This document shows positions 45,901 through 58,208 of a stretch of DNA of 64,000 nt, piece after piece. Position numbers and translations under genes: made by a program. Each line of letters starts with the position of its first letter. Within the stretch, counting starts at the first letter, position 1. The notes below the pieces were generated by a model. It was not told the origin of the DNA, made no database searches, and worked only from the letters and a program-made list of their open reading frames with translations. Location of the stretch: NCBI RefSeq assembly GCF_963678635.1, contig NC_087063.1, forward strand, positions 37,400,759-37,464,758, given 5' to 3'. The DNA comes from Symsagittifera roscoffensis (taxonomy: Eukaryota > Xenacoelomorpha > Acoela > Convolutidae).

Positions 45901-48900
45901 GTCAGTATATGAAGAGCGGGAGGGAGAGGTTTCATCTGGAAGCTGCGAAACAATGGGTTCAAAAGGTGTTTGAGAAAAGTTTGTAGGGCTAGGTTCGGAG
46001 TCAAGGAATCCATCAGAGGTTTCTACATCAGAATGATTAAAGTTAGATAAGGTGTAAAAAAAAGGTTTGGATTGATTTGTTTGGATTGAAAAGGTTAGTC
46101 CATGAGTGGTGAGTTAGAAGTAAAACTGGATAGGGGAGAAGCGGTGAGGTCTGAGAGTGAAATGCGAGAGTAGTGGCGTTGAAGGTTTGATGGATAGAAA
46201 AGGGAATGGGTGAGGGATCCAATCTGTCGGCTCATCGTGGGCTAAAAAGATTATTGTTTTGAAAACGAAAGTTTCTTGTGTTTGTTTTTTTTAAAAATTT
46301 TTTCATATGTGTTGTCAATATTTAGTTGATGGAGTGTTATATGAGATATTGGAATTCGCGGGATATTACTACCTTGAGAGGTATTTTCAATGGTTGCTAG
46401 TGTGTCCTATAATTCCCTGGCACTAAAGATAGAGGGTGATTTTTATGTATATTGTATATATGTGGTGGTGCTGTGGGCGTTGAATTTGTATTGTCCTGTG
46501 GAGTGTCATGTGCTTGCTTTTGTAGCAAGCTTTTTTTAATTTTCCTAATTTGAGCGTCAAAGAGGATTTTATTAATCGGTGGAAAATATTCCAAAAAAAT
46601 TTGCAAAAAATTGTGCGCTACTCTTGCTTGAATATTGATCTGTGTGTGTATTGAACATATGTTGTAGATTCCTTTTATTAGTGAGAAGAAAAATCCAACA
46701 AAATTAAAGATTGCGTTTAAAATAGTCAATCTTTCTAATACATAGCAGGGCCATCCTAGAAAAACTAGGAGTTCGTTTTTGATTTAAAAAAAAAACTAAA
46801 AATTTTAATTGATGAAATATCATGGGGACGGCATTTTTTCACATTTAACATACATATATTCTTTAATGACTTTAAAGTATCCGCTAAACTCTTGTGAGAA
46901 GCCTGCTGTTTCAGCTAGTTTTCGTAAAATTTTGATCAATTGATTGTCTTTGTATTGTATTCATTTTATTGAGAAGTTCTTGTTCGATTTGGCCATTGTT
47001 CGTCTTCAATGGGTTCCTTTGCTACGATGTTGGGTCCATACTTCAAATCCTGTGAGGGTTGTGACTACGGCAACAAATCAAAAGATTTGCCATTCCAAAG
47101 TTGGAATGTCGTTGAGTTTTCATCTCTCTTTGCTGATATTTCCGTTTGCTCTAAGAAATCATTTTACTTTGCATTTTAAATACTTTGCAAATATCTTGTT
47201 CAATGAGATCAATTTTAGTTGTGATGTTTATTAATTGTTTACCCAAAAGCGTTTCTATTAAGTTTTGGTTATTTTAAAGAGTCGCTCACCTAGAAAAATA
47301 GAATGTTGATCAAAAATGGAGTGTTGGTCATAAGCGTGGTGTAGCACGATTCGTCAGGTAGGCTATAGAGCATGCTCAGGACGTCCTAATCGTGGGTTAG
47401 GCCAAATGAGGGAATATAATTTTACCGTCTCTCTGAGTAGAGTCTCTTTTTGTGTTCAACTTTTTGTTTCTTTTTATCAGGTGTTTTTTTTTGTTTTTGC
47501 TTGTGTCCTATTATCAAAAACAAGTTGTTGCGTTTTGGGTTTTTCTTTTGACATTTTGATGTTTCGGGTGGTTTCAATAAATCTTGAAAGTGGATTTCAA
47601 TAGAAGTGTTTATCCAGTTTTAATCTGGGTTTAATCTGGTCTGAGTACCGTGGGATTTTCTTATACATGCGGTTGGTTTTGTGGTAATATTAAGCTGCGT
47701 TGGTTGGATTAAGCTTAGTTGAAATTCTTTTCAACCCGGTTACAGTAAATTTTGAAACTTGTGAAAACAATTCAGAGTTGTTATCAGTTAAGGTTGAAAC
47801 TTAAAATTCTTTTATTAATCAATTCTACGTGGACAAGTTGTGCGAGTTTGGTGGATAGAGTGAGTGAAATGTGGTCATGAGTAAATGACCATTATCGAGT
47901 TATAAAAGATGTACACAAAAATAAATTAGTTTTTTGTAATTTATTTGCATTTTATTGATTTACCACTTCGCATTTTTTGAATTCTACAACGAAATTATTA
48001 TTTAACGCAATGGTTATGAAATTTACTGCGTTTGGATAGTCAGTTTTATTGTTAGATCAAAAATTTAAAACAATAAAAAAGAAGTTGTGTTTTTTTATAT
48101 GGAATTTATTCTTTTAGATGAATGACTGGTGAAATCTAAAAAAGAAATGTGAAAAAACTTGCAATAATGGTGAGGGTCTTGTTTTATTTGTTAGTGTTAA
48201 TAATGAAATTCATAATTACGAGGGTTCTGTTTCAAGGAAAAAACCATGGGAAAGCTAGTTTTGATCGTGTCAGATGTTATGAGAAGCTTGGCAAGCACGC
48301 GGATTACATTTTTAGTGCAAAGCTGAGGCCAAGTAAATTCAAGCACTCTGATGATGTTTACTTTTTCGTTAAGTGTTTAAAACTCATGGTTAGTGTTAAT
48401 AATGAAATGTTTTGGATAAGGTTTTAAAGCTTGTGATTGAATTTAGTATTGTGAATGTGTTCCAGTAGGGTTATTTCAACGGGCTGTATGTATTCGTGGG
48501 GAATTATGATTGGGCGAGCGTCATCAATGGGGTAGGTGTTGGTTAACGGGCAAATTATGTACATCTATCTGACAGGATCAGAATTACAGAGGATGCCATG
48601 CAAGTTAGTAGATTTAAAACAACAGGTGAATTTTAAAAAACATGGTGATGTGTATTTTTTTGAGTTGATAAAAATGAAACGATGTTGTGGGTTACGGGCT
48701 GGTGAGTTGGATATTTAATGTTTTTGTATGAATTTATAATATGTGTACGTGTGTGTTATTTTTGTCTTTAGCATGATTTGGAATGAACATTGAATGTCGT
48801 TTTCCTTGGGTGTAGGGAAAAGAAAAGGGAGTTCAGAATGGTTGAATTTATAGAAAAACGGTTCCTAAGCTATGCTGTTTGGTAGTGCGCCAGCGATAAT

Positions 48901-50662
48901 GTTATTAATTTTCTTATTAGTGCTATCTAGGTGGAATATATATTCTGATTTAATAAAAAAATTCTGTTAGTTGAGGATTAGTGTTTGGATCGTCTTTGTG
49001 TGGTGTATTTTACAAGTATCTGGTTACAGCATGATCGTAATGGTTAATGGAAAATCGATTTGCGCGTGGTGCTATGAATCTGTTTAGGATCTGGTTTAAA
49101 GCAATGGTAATGAATTGATTTTCATTGAGTGCGGTAGTTAGTTAGTGAATGAGTGAACTACAGTGTTCATTATCTTCGGGTTGTTTTTCAAGGGAAGTTT
49201 CAGTGGAATAGTAAAAAAGTAGTAGGTGATTCAGGAGGGTGTGGGAACTAGGACATTTTCATCAACGAACAAGTTCAGTTGGTTGTCATTGTTTGATGTA
49301 TATTATATATATGTTGGGGGAAAACTGGTAAGTTGTTAATTAAAACTTCTGGGGTGTTTATGTGTTGCGGGTGATGGGATTATAATCGGGATAAACGTGG
49401 AGGACTAAGGGAATTGAGATGTAGCATTAGGGTGCTTTCGTTTAAAAATTCTTTGTGCTCTTTTGGGTGCAATGTGAACTGAATAAGTTAAGGATTCGGA
49501 TGTTGAGGCTAAGTGGGTTAACTGATGAATTGTTATTGCATTGTTTGTATCATGAAAGTGTTTTTGTTGGGCTATAAAATTATTTTGTTCATGCTCTAGT
49601 TGATTGTCGGTCAAGGGAATAGGTGCGTCGGGTTGATTACTTGATGTTGCGGAAAGAATAGGAGTAGCGTCAGTATATGAAGAGCGGGAGGGAGAGGTTT
49701 CATCTGGAAGCTGCGAAACAATGGGTTCAAAAGGTGGTTGAGAAAAATTTGTAGGGCTAGGTTCGGAGTCAAGGAATCCATCAGAGGTTTCTACATCAGA
49801 ATGATTAAAGTTAGATAAGGTGTAAAAAAGGTTTGGATTGATTTGTCTGAGTTCATGAGTGGTGAGTTAGAAGTAAAACTGGATAGGGGAGAAGCGGTGA
49901 GGTCTGAGAGTGAAATGCGAGAGGAGTGGCGTTGAAGGTTTGATGGATAGAAAAGGGAATGGGTGAGGGATCCAATCTGTCGGCTCATCGTGGGCTAAAA
50001 AGATGATTGTTTTGAAAACGAAAGTTTCTTGTGTTTGTTTTTTTTTTAAATTTTTTCACATGTGTTGTCAATATTTAGTTGATGGAGTGTTATATGAGAT
50101 ATTAGAATTCGCGGGATATTACTGCCTTGAGAGGTATGTTCAATGGTTGCTAGTGTGTCCTATAATTCCCTGGCACTAAAGATAGAGGGTGATTATTATG
50201 TATATTGTATATATGTGGTGGTGCTGTGGGCGTTGAATTTGTATTGTCCTGTGGAGTGTCATGTGCTTGCTTTTGTAGCAAGCTTTTTTAAATTTTCCTA
50301 ATTTGAGCGTCAAAGAGGATTTTATCAATCGGTGGAAAATATTCCAAAAAAATTTGCAAAAAATTGTGCGCTACTCTTGCTTGAATATTGATCTGTGTGT
50401 GTATTGAACATATGTTGTAGATTCCTTTTATTAGTGAGAAGAGAAATCCAACAAAATTAAAGATTGCGTTTAAAATAGTCAATCTTTCTAATACATAGCA
50501 GGGCCATCCCAGAAAAACTAGGAGTTCGTTTTTGATTTAAAAAAAAACTAAAAATTTTAATTGATGAAATATCATGGGGACGGCATTTTTTCACATTTAA
50601 CATACATATATTCTTTAATGACTTTAAAGTATCCGCTAAACTCTTGTGAGAAGCCTGCTGTT

Positions 50663-51217
50663 TCAGCTAGTTTTCGTAAAATTTTGATCAATTGATTGTC
50701 TTTGTATTGTATTCATTTTAGTGAGAAGTTCTTGAAACTGTTGTGCTCGAAGGTGATGCTGTATGTCAGATTTAAAAAAAACGCCTATTGATTGTAGATC
50801 TACGATTGGGTTACGAGCAATTGCGGATATGCTCTCGGGTGAGAATTTATTTACAAGTGACATTTATTTAGGGTATGAGGTGAGAAGATATATTTTATCT
50901 TCGTATGGATGTAGCTGTACTACGTTGTGGCTATTTTCAGATCCTCATGGGACAGCTGTAACCCAAATATATGTGCGTCGTGATAGTGTATCTACAAAAT
51001 GTAATTTATTTTTTTAAATTAAATATAGAGATTCGTAAGTAACATCTTTTGTCTTCAAGTACATAAAGTTATGAAACTTTTTCAATGCATATGTTGTACC
51101 AAAGAATGTTTCCTTCAGAGTCATTGAAGTGGTTGCCTGATAATGGGTATCATGCGTATGGTGTTTTAAGTACTGCTTAAGCGAGCAATTGTAGTAATTG
51201 TGTTCTTTCGAGTTCAC
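50663..51217 (-). mobile_element. Element B envelope-like region outside the array
   Basis: Minus-strand frames (50,663-50,863 and 51,014-51,217) continue upstream of the hydrophobic frame of unit 3. They match the 18.86-19.1 kb part of element A. Polar, without recognised motifs. Assigned by position to the envelope-like gene. Confidence 0.45.
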
Positions 51218-53413
51218 ATAATTAATGAAGTGTTTCTAATTCAGAGAGTGACATTTTTCGAAAAACTCTACCTGTTGTATAATCTAATTTCATCTCAAGT
51301 TGTATATCGTAGTGATTGCACCAAAATAGGTATTATTCATTTGTGAAAATTCTTGTAAAATGTTACTGGGTTGTAGGTTTTTTTTCTTCTCGAATTTGAT
51401 ATGGATCTGCTGGGTCAATAGTTAATTCGCCTGTTTTCATGTCAAAACCTTCGTGGTCCTGGACAATGATTTCTGAACTTTGTGTTTTGAAAAGTGGTTT
51501 GGGATACTTACATCATAAATCCATTTCGTGCTAAATTTCAAAGCGTGTTATCTTATTTTCTATACCATCTATATTTCTATAATTATGTGGGTTTGATTTA
51601 ATTTGGTTAGGGTTCATTTTAACGAAAGGTATAGATCCTTTGAATTATTTTTGTGAAATTTTATCATTCTTTGGTGAATTTTAGCGACTTGAAATGTGAT
51701 TTATGCGTCTTCAGGGAACCAAATTATGGTGGCTTGTGTTTGTGTAGTGGGGTTGCAATCTCAATTATCCTTTTTACAAGGTAAGCGTATTCCTTGATAC
51801 AATATGGTATCCTCTCCTAAATCTCGTTTAAGTTGTAGTTTTTCTAAATGAATTTTTCAACCAAAAAACATTAATTCTTGCTAGGCTTTATTTTTGGTGT
51901 CGGTTTTACAATTTGATGAGTTATTGATTCCGATGTGTGGTATCCAGTTTTTATCATGTAAATCATAGATTAAACGTCAGTGTGCGCCGGGGTACGGGAA
52001 TTTGTCGTCTAATTTAATATGACCTTAATGTCTTCAAGTTGTGATTGGTGTGCAGAGTCTAGAAAGACCTGAAATTTTACAAATTTACTGTTTTTGCTTT
52101 ATTTGTGACTATTTTCAATCATTGCAGTTCGTTTTTGCATATTTCAGGGTTTAGATAAAAAAAGTCTTTAAAAACTATTTTGGTAAAAGGAACCATGGTC
52201 GAACCTAATTTTACTGCTGTTTGAAACTTGTGAACAATGTGCCATCTTTTCTGAGTATTTTGCGCTAAAAATATATCCAGTCAGAATTGTAGCTCGTGCT
52301 TTTGAGTTAAGTACAACTGCTATAGTTGTTGATTATATGTCTTGTGATTCAGGTTCGCAATGTGTTACTTGATTAGTTGCGTGTCTATGTAGTGTTTTTT
52401 GTTGGTTTTTTTCACAAATATAATGTGTAAAAAGCAGGTTTTTGTGGTTTTTGTTTAAGTGTCTTCTGTTGTGTTTTTTTTTGTATCCATGATGAGTATG
52501 GCATTGTTTTAGAGGCAATTTTTCTCAATTAATCTACTTCATAAGGTTATTTTTACAATCAGGATATTATGGGAAGTGTTCTAAGGTGTTTATTTGCGCA
52601 GTGTCAGAGTCAGTTTTTCATATTTTGTGGTAATTCTTCAGTTGTTTTTCGTGCTACCAGTTCAAGTGTATTTTGACTAAGTCTATCGGGTAAAAGAAGG
52701 TTTTCATCTGCTGTCCAAACTATATGATCGTTTGGAAATTTCAAACAATAAATTGAAATCTCTGAGCTCTAAGGTCTGTGAAAAGAACTGTTGGGTGTTT
52801 TGCCCCAAGGATTAAGATTTCATTTTCTGTTAACTAATATATTATAGCTGTACATTCTCTCATAAGGGCAGAGAGTCTAAGTTCTGCTTGTTTGCCCATA
52901 TAAGGTTCAATTTATTTGTACCTTTATGTGATTGTAGAAGTGCTGCGCCAATTCCAAAGTTGGAGGCAAAGCATATAGCGTGGAATGGTTGATCTGGATC
53001 TGGAATTGTGTTTGAGATTTGTTCTGTACGGATTGTTTCATCGAAGCGTTTCTGATGTTCTTACGTCTATTCAAATCTTATTTGTTGTCGAAGAATATTG
53101 CAGAATGGTCTTAGGTATAATTCCATTTTGTAAACGTACTTACTCAAGAGGTTTAGCATTCCAAGGAATTCTTGGATTTTTTTAAATAGATGGTGGTCGG
53201 AGCTTTGAAATTGCATCTATGCGTGATATTAAAGATGTAATTGTGGTACCTTTAATAATGAATAATGTGTCCAAGGAATTTTACACAAGTATGGAAAAGT
53301 GTGATTTATCTGGGACTGCTTTCAGGTTGTCTTTTAAAAAAAATTGTTGATGTTTATCTTATTTTGTTTGTGACTGTTTATGATGTTTATGCTGAAAAAG
53401 CTGCTGGTCTTAT

Positions 53414-53788
53414 TGGAACCAGATCTAAACTAGTATTTATCATTGGTTATTATTATGACTTTTTATCTCTATAAAATATTAAATGCTAACCAATCATACT
53501 CCATCAAACTAACAACCTATTTATTTATTAAGTGTTGAAACTAATTGTAGTTTCAACACCAGAACAATTTGAAATAAACTTAGAATAAAGTTGTTCTCAT
53601 TCTGGAACTAACTCGCGTAAACCGGTGTACATTAGATCTATTGAGACTAGGAGATATAATAGTAAGATTAAGATTAATATTAGACTAAGAAGTTGCACGA
53701 ATCTATCCGGCCGAAAATAAGATAGCGTGACGAGCAGGCGGCCTACCTTATCTGAAATTACTCTATGAGTATAGTAATCCATAACTCA
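53414..53788. repeat. Solo-like LTR in inverted orientation
   Basis: The reverse complement matches the other LTRs (TGAGTTATGGATTACT..., TCAGATAAGG, TTTTCGGCCGGATAGATTCG, ...CTGGTTCCA). It starts TGGAACC on + and ends AACTCA. It is followed by about 15 bases (TCTGGTGCGACCAAAA) resembling the sequence just inside element A's high-coordinate LTR. It therefore looks like the 5' LTR plus a short leader of a third copy facing right. Confidence 0.75.
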
Positions 53789-53910
53789 TCTGGTGCGACC
53801 AAAAGTCTCGAACAGACCTTAACTAACCTAAACTTAGACAAAGATTAGATTAGAATTAGACAAATACAACAATAAAAAAATGTTATATGACAAAAACTTA
53901 GTAGATATAT

Positions 53911-53966
53911 CTTGGCCACTAAGATTAACCTCTACCTTGACTATTTTAGCTACGTTATTGCTTCGT
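53911..53966. repeat. 56-base exact copy of the SLC35G-like gene's 3' end
   Basis: Identical to 55,200-55,255, which encodes the last residues of the transporter. The copy is followed by two more TACGTTATTGCTTCGT repeats (to about 54,022). It lies between the inverted LTR and the gene. Confidence 0.9.
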
Positions 53967-54024
53967 GTTTGAGAAATGATATGCCTACGTTATTGCTTCG
54001 TGTTTTACGTTATTGCTTCGTTTT

Positions 54025-55057
54025 TTCATTGATTCCCCCTTTTTTTGAAACTTTTGAGAATAACTTGAATTTTTGTCAGGTGGAAAATTTTTTCAAAGAG
54101 TCAAAAATACCAATCCTTTGCACATGTTTTTATCAATCAAACATAAACTCAAAAAAACATGCCAAGCAAAACATTTGAAGGCAAAGTTAGCAGTGGAACA
54201 AATTTTACGAATCGGAAACAAAGCCCACAATCTGTGTAGACACTAGTTGAGCCACAGAAAAAAATATCAACAAATTTTTTTTTTTAAAGTTTTAAGTCCA
54301 CCTGAAACTACGACAAACAACTTGTGTAGCTACCACTGGACTTGTTTATAGCTTCAGCTCAAATTCCGAGATGTGGAACCTACGAGGACAAAACTCGAGC
54401 AGACAAATGTCGGACTATTCGATTTTCACAAAGAAAGTTTCATGCATAATGAAAAAGTTAAGTCTGGTCGGAACTCGGACACCAGATTTAGGGTGCAAAA
54501 GCGATCACGTAACCTTTGAGGCAAATGGTAAGGAACTTGGAAGTTGTTAGGGTTCGATAATAAAGCAAGTTGAATTGCTTGCAAGTTGTTTACGGGAAAA
54601 AAAGTCTTAGTTACCGATTACAACGCACTTACTCTCGCAAAAGTAAAATCATTGACTTCAGTAAACAATTTAACCATTGCAAAAGTTTGGCATTGAAACA
54701 TGTCAAATCAGCGACTTCTCAAACCTGTGTCGAGTGAAACGCCAGTTAAACGATGTATAGATAGAAAAAAACGCAACGTTTTTTTTTCAAGAAAAAACAA
54801 AAAAAAAGATGATTTCATGGACCCTAAAAAACTAGTGATGGTGTATACTTTTTAACATGTCAAATGAACAGACTTTGATCATTTCAACTTTTGCATTTTT
54901 TTTCTGGATAACTCTAGTTATCGTTAACTTCGAGAAACTGAGTTGAACGAGTTCTTGAAAAGTGTCAATTCAAACAAGAAGATAGTGTTAAAATATGATA
55001 TAATGGGTTATGTCAGTATTAGTAGGATAGTGTTGTCATTTACAAATTAGCATGGTG
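54025..55057. other. Intergenic, nothing recognised
   Basis: AT-rich, no supported frames or repeats. Confidence 0.4.
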
Positions 55058-55063
55058 TTTATT
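55058..55063 (-). terminator. Poly(A) signal of the SLC35G-like gene
   Basis: AATAAA on the minus strand, about 130 bases after the stop codon. Confidence 0.5.
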
Positions 55064-55191
55064 CCTCAAAATATAGGTCTAAAACTTCTTCAACAAAAGT
55101 AATTTTGAGGAACTAAAATAATAATCAACTGTAAATATGGACATAAAAAGTATCGGCATTTTCTGAACTGCGTTATGGCATATCATTAAAT

Positions 55192-56181
55192 TTACACAAC
55201 TTGGCCACTAAGATTAACCTCTACCTTGACTATTTTAGCTACGTTATTGCTTCGTTTTTTAGAAAGCACAGCAAACTGCAAACCCATAGCGACAACAATG
55301 CATACTCCTCCGAGCAAAGAGTTCATTGAGATCGGACTGGGAAGCAGCATTACCTGCAGGAGGAAAGTGAGCACTATACCAAACAATTTAACAACAAATG
55401 AAACAGAGGCCAGAGTTAATTGAGTCCCTATAATTGCGGTCAGCCCTCCGAGAAGCTGGCACAGTACCGCCAAGAGAGCAACAACGCGGTCCATCGCAGA
55501 ACAGGACGTCAGCTCGAATTTGTTGATAGAAATTTCTGGCTTGGTGAGAAACATCAGTCCGATTGGATATCCAACCCAATGCCAAAGAGCTGGAATATTG
55601 CTTAGTTTGTTCACGTTAACGTAGTAGGTCGAGCCGAAGCAGCCTGACACGCACGCCAGAAGAACTCCTTTTAAATAGGTCAAATCTAAATCCATATTCG
55701 AGAATCCATCTGGCTTGCACATTAGGATCATTCCAATCAGCCCAACAATAGACGATAGTACTGCTAACCAATGAGGTCTGATTTCCATTCTCACAGCTTC
55801 CAAAAAAGTCGACCAGACAATGCTCACGAAGAGCACAACAACGAGAGAGTCTGTGGCACTGGCATAATCTAAAGAAAGGAAGTAAACGTAGGTTCCAACC
55901 CCTCGGAGAACAATTCCATTTGCAAGCGAGTAGAGATACGATCGCGTGATCAGGATCTTTAACTTCTGGTCTTGGAAAGCACAGAAAGTCGCAATCGAAA
56001 TGCATATTCCAACCACGCCCATTGCCCACGATGCCTCGACGCCGTTCAACGAGCTCATCTTGCAAAGCAGTCCACTAACTGATGCGAAAGTTGTACTAAG
56101 AACCAACACCATAACTCCCATGATCTTGGAGTTCTCCGCTACATATCGAGCAAGAATGCTGTCGAATTTCTCACAGATCAT
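55192..56181 (-). CDS. SLC35G-like drug/metabolite (EamA) transporter, intronless
   Basis: A 329-residue multi-pass membrane protein of the drug/metabolite transporter superfamily. Two EamA repeats can be seen, about residues 18-155 and 168-308, with around ten hydrophobic segments. Typical EamA wording includes GTYVYFLSLDYASATDSLVV, ending GLIGMILMCKPDGF in repeat 1, and LLGGLTAIIGTQLTLASVSF in repeat 2. It most resembles the SLC35G (TMEM20/22) group. Its substrate is unknown, and the family is thought to move nucleotide-sugar-like or other organic solutes. A single uninterrupted frame with no splice sites fits either a naturally intronless gene or a retrocopy. The start is the first Met, next to the short polar N-terminus. 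Upstream exons cannot be excluded. Confidence 0.85.
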   Translation of the reverse strand: MICEKFDSILARYVAENSKIMGVMVLVLSTTFASVSGLLCKMSSLNGVEASWAMGVVGICISIATFCAFQDQKLKILITRSYLYSLANGIVLRGVGTYVYFLSLDYASATDSLVVVLFVSIVWSTFLEAVRMEIRPHWLAVLSSIVGLIGMILMCKPDGFSNMDLDLTYLKGVLLACVSGCFGSTYYVNVNKLSNIPALWHWVGYPIGLMFLTKPEISINKFELTSCSAMDRVVALLAVLCQLLGGLTAIIGTQLTLASVSFVVKLFGIVLTFLLQVMLLPSPISMNSLLGGVCIVVAMGLQFAVLSKKRSNNVAKIVKVEVNLSGQVV

Positions 56182-57360
56182 GATTTTCTTGATCTTTCAG
56201 TCGGCGTTCTCCTTGCTGCTAGAGAAACTCAGCGACTTAGCAAAGATGATGTGAAAGGCAGTTCAAGCTCCGTTGCCATCCAAATGGCAAGCTCTGGCTC
56301 AAACTTCAATTATTGCACTAGATAGGTAGTCCTAACTTTCTGTTGATTGCAAAAACTATGTTAGTAAGTTGAAATTTTAGTCTGGTAAAACAAAGTCTTT
56401 TCAATTTCTTTTGAAGAACAGCTATGCGTGACAATCAGTTCAAGTTATCCGAACTCAGTGCGATATAACACGTTATTATTGCACGAGAAACAGTGTGAGC
56501 GCGCTTGGCCTAATAACTAGGAATAGTAAGAAATCGATCTATCGAGGTTTCTTTGGAGTTGTTATGTTCCCGGTGCGATGTTGGAATTGGGGGAATTTCT
56601 GCTCTTTTTATATTAATTGTGACATTGTAATACTGTTCATACGGGCTCCTGCCGCGGCACCGCCGAAGGATAGAACCTTCAAGGATACCATTGCTAAGCC
56701 TCTACGTAGCTTATTGCTTTCCTGCTTTTTGCGCTTCAGTTTCTGTGTTTGACAAATTTCAGCTGAGTTAAATTAATAAGTTTTGAAGACAAAATCAAAT
56801 AATTTTATCAGGATTTGAAGTCGGTGGGATTTTTGGCTACCTATATTGCCAAATATTTATTCTTTTCCGGGATGTTTCCGAGTCAACAAAAAACATAAAT
56901 TTTCTTGAAATTGAGTTCCACCAAATTCTTGTAATTACAGCATAATTAAAAAAGCTGGAGATAAAGAACAACAAAAATTCCAAGCGACTAACGCTATAAG
57001 AATTCGCACTTCGGGGAATATGAAAGAAGTTCTGGTTTGAGGGTTAACGATGTTGGGCTGAAGAGAGGTTCTGGTCATTCTCCGCTTCTAGGGGCACACA
57101 GTGACGATTGAAACAACTATTGCAATCTGCAATGGAGAACAATGTTATATCGCCTTAGTTTTGATGTGAACAGCACAGTTGAGGCTCCTGTGCCCTTAGC
57201 CTAGTTGTTGAAACAAACTTATTATTAACTTTTCATTTAATTCTCGTTCAATAAGGGTAATCAGAGGGTCCAAAGTAGCATAGTAACCGAGGTTACAGTC
57301 AGGAGTCCCTTCATCACAATATCCAGTCAAAAACCTAGAGTTTCTAGATATGGAAGAGTA
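56182..57360. other. Upstream region of the SLC35G-like gene
   Basis: Contains its probable promoter and 5' UTR. I see no further gene, and the frame at 56,495-56,752 has no recognisable features. Confidence 0.35.
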
Positions 57361-57361
57361 A

Positions 57362-57650
57362 AGTATATTGTAGAAATTTTTGCTAAAAAGTAAATTTCAA
57401 ACGTTTTCGCAACTATGTGCATCGTCAGGATTTTTACAATAAACTACTCTAAATGACGATAAAACATCAATTTACAAATGTTATTTACAATAAATCACAT
57501 ACAATTTGGTTCTAAACCATCATGATAAAAAATTAGCCAATCACAGTTGACCTCTAAATTACTATTAAGATTAAAATACTTTTAACCTCTAAAATTAATT
57601 AAACATTTTAAAATTAATTTGTCTGGAAGTTTCTGAATATAATTATAAAA
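57362..57650 (-). mobile_element. Penelope-like element 3' repeat, detached copy
   Basis: About 290 bases matching 62,762-63,050 in the same orientation at roughly 90% by eye. On the minus strand it holds CTGACGA...TTGCGAAAA flanked by complementary arms. The match stops at about 57,650, as in a copy truncated at its 5' side or a pseudo-LTR separated by the LINE. Confidence 0.75.
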
Positions 57651-58208
57651 GTATATTGTATAATGTGGTAAGAGAGAGTCAGATGATTAGGAAGCAAGCC
57701 AACCAGATTGAGAGAACTAACACATGCACAGAAGAAGAAGAAGAAGAAGAAGAGACTTTATTAGTGAATGATACTACATATAAAATTGAAATTTTGAGTT
57801 TGCGTAATTCAAGCTTTGAGTTAAATTGTTAATGTTCAGGAACGACATGTGTTGCAACGGCATTTGATGAAGAAAGTGCATGGATTGTCGAGATTGAAGG
57901 TTGATTGAAGTTGCTGTTTAAGGAAATTGAAGAGTAGAGTCTTGGTTTGTGAGACTGTAGTTGTAGAGTTGATGTCGACTTTTGCTAAAACACTATTGAC
58001 GCTATGAATTGTTCTTTGGAAAAACCCCAAGGGAACAGAATTTGCGGGTAAGAGGTACAGAGAATACCATTCTCTGACTGGATCTGTCACCCGGTCTCGA
58101 TTTACTATCAGTAACATAGTCATTAATATCGAAGTCATAACAGTGATGTAACAGATTGAAGAAAAGAAGACAATCAGTAAAAATAATTTGATAGCAAATA
58201 GGCAGTAT

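Larger units (their letters stand above)
39495..50733. repeat. Three tandem units of about 3.75 kb in element B
   Basis: Units start at about 39,495, 43,246 and 46,987, at GAGTTGGCCATTGTTCG (third unit GATTTGGCC). They agree almost base for base over their whole length, differing by scattered substitutions and a few small indels (for example near 48,400 and 49,840). On the minus strand each unit carries the end of the envelope-like region and the 3' region. The array is 11.2 kb. Confidence 0.93.
38799..53350 (-). mobile_element. Element B: related Ty3/Gypsy (errantivirus-like) fossil with tandem array
   Basis: Same family and orientation as element A. It has an LTR at 38,799-about 39,182 followed by the 3' region (39,183-41,175), three tandem 3.75-kb units (39,495-50,733), an envelope-like region (about 50.3-51.3 kb), a match to A's 19.0-20.4 kb, and then directly the RNase H-like part (52.5-53.3 kb). 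The integrase part present in A is absent here, and no matching same-strand LTR closes the high-coordinate end. It is degraded, with many breaks, and incomplete. Confidence 0.7.

Noticed and set aside
16335-53788. A Polinton/Maverick-type element, suggested by 15-kb spacing of inverted terminal repeats
   Set aside because: I see no protein-primed polymerase, packaging ATPase, protease or capsid signature. The coding remnants are Ty3/Gypsy integrase and RNase H, and the terminal repeats are LTRs, two of them in direct orientation.
56495-56752. 85-codon frame upstream of the SLC35G-like gene
   Set aside because: No domain and no conserved wording. It lies in the likely promoter/5' UTR.
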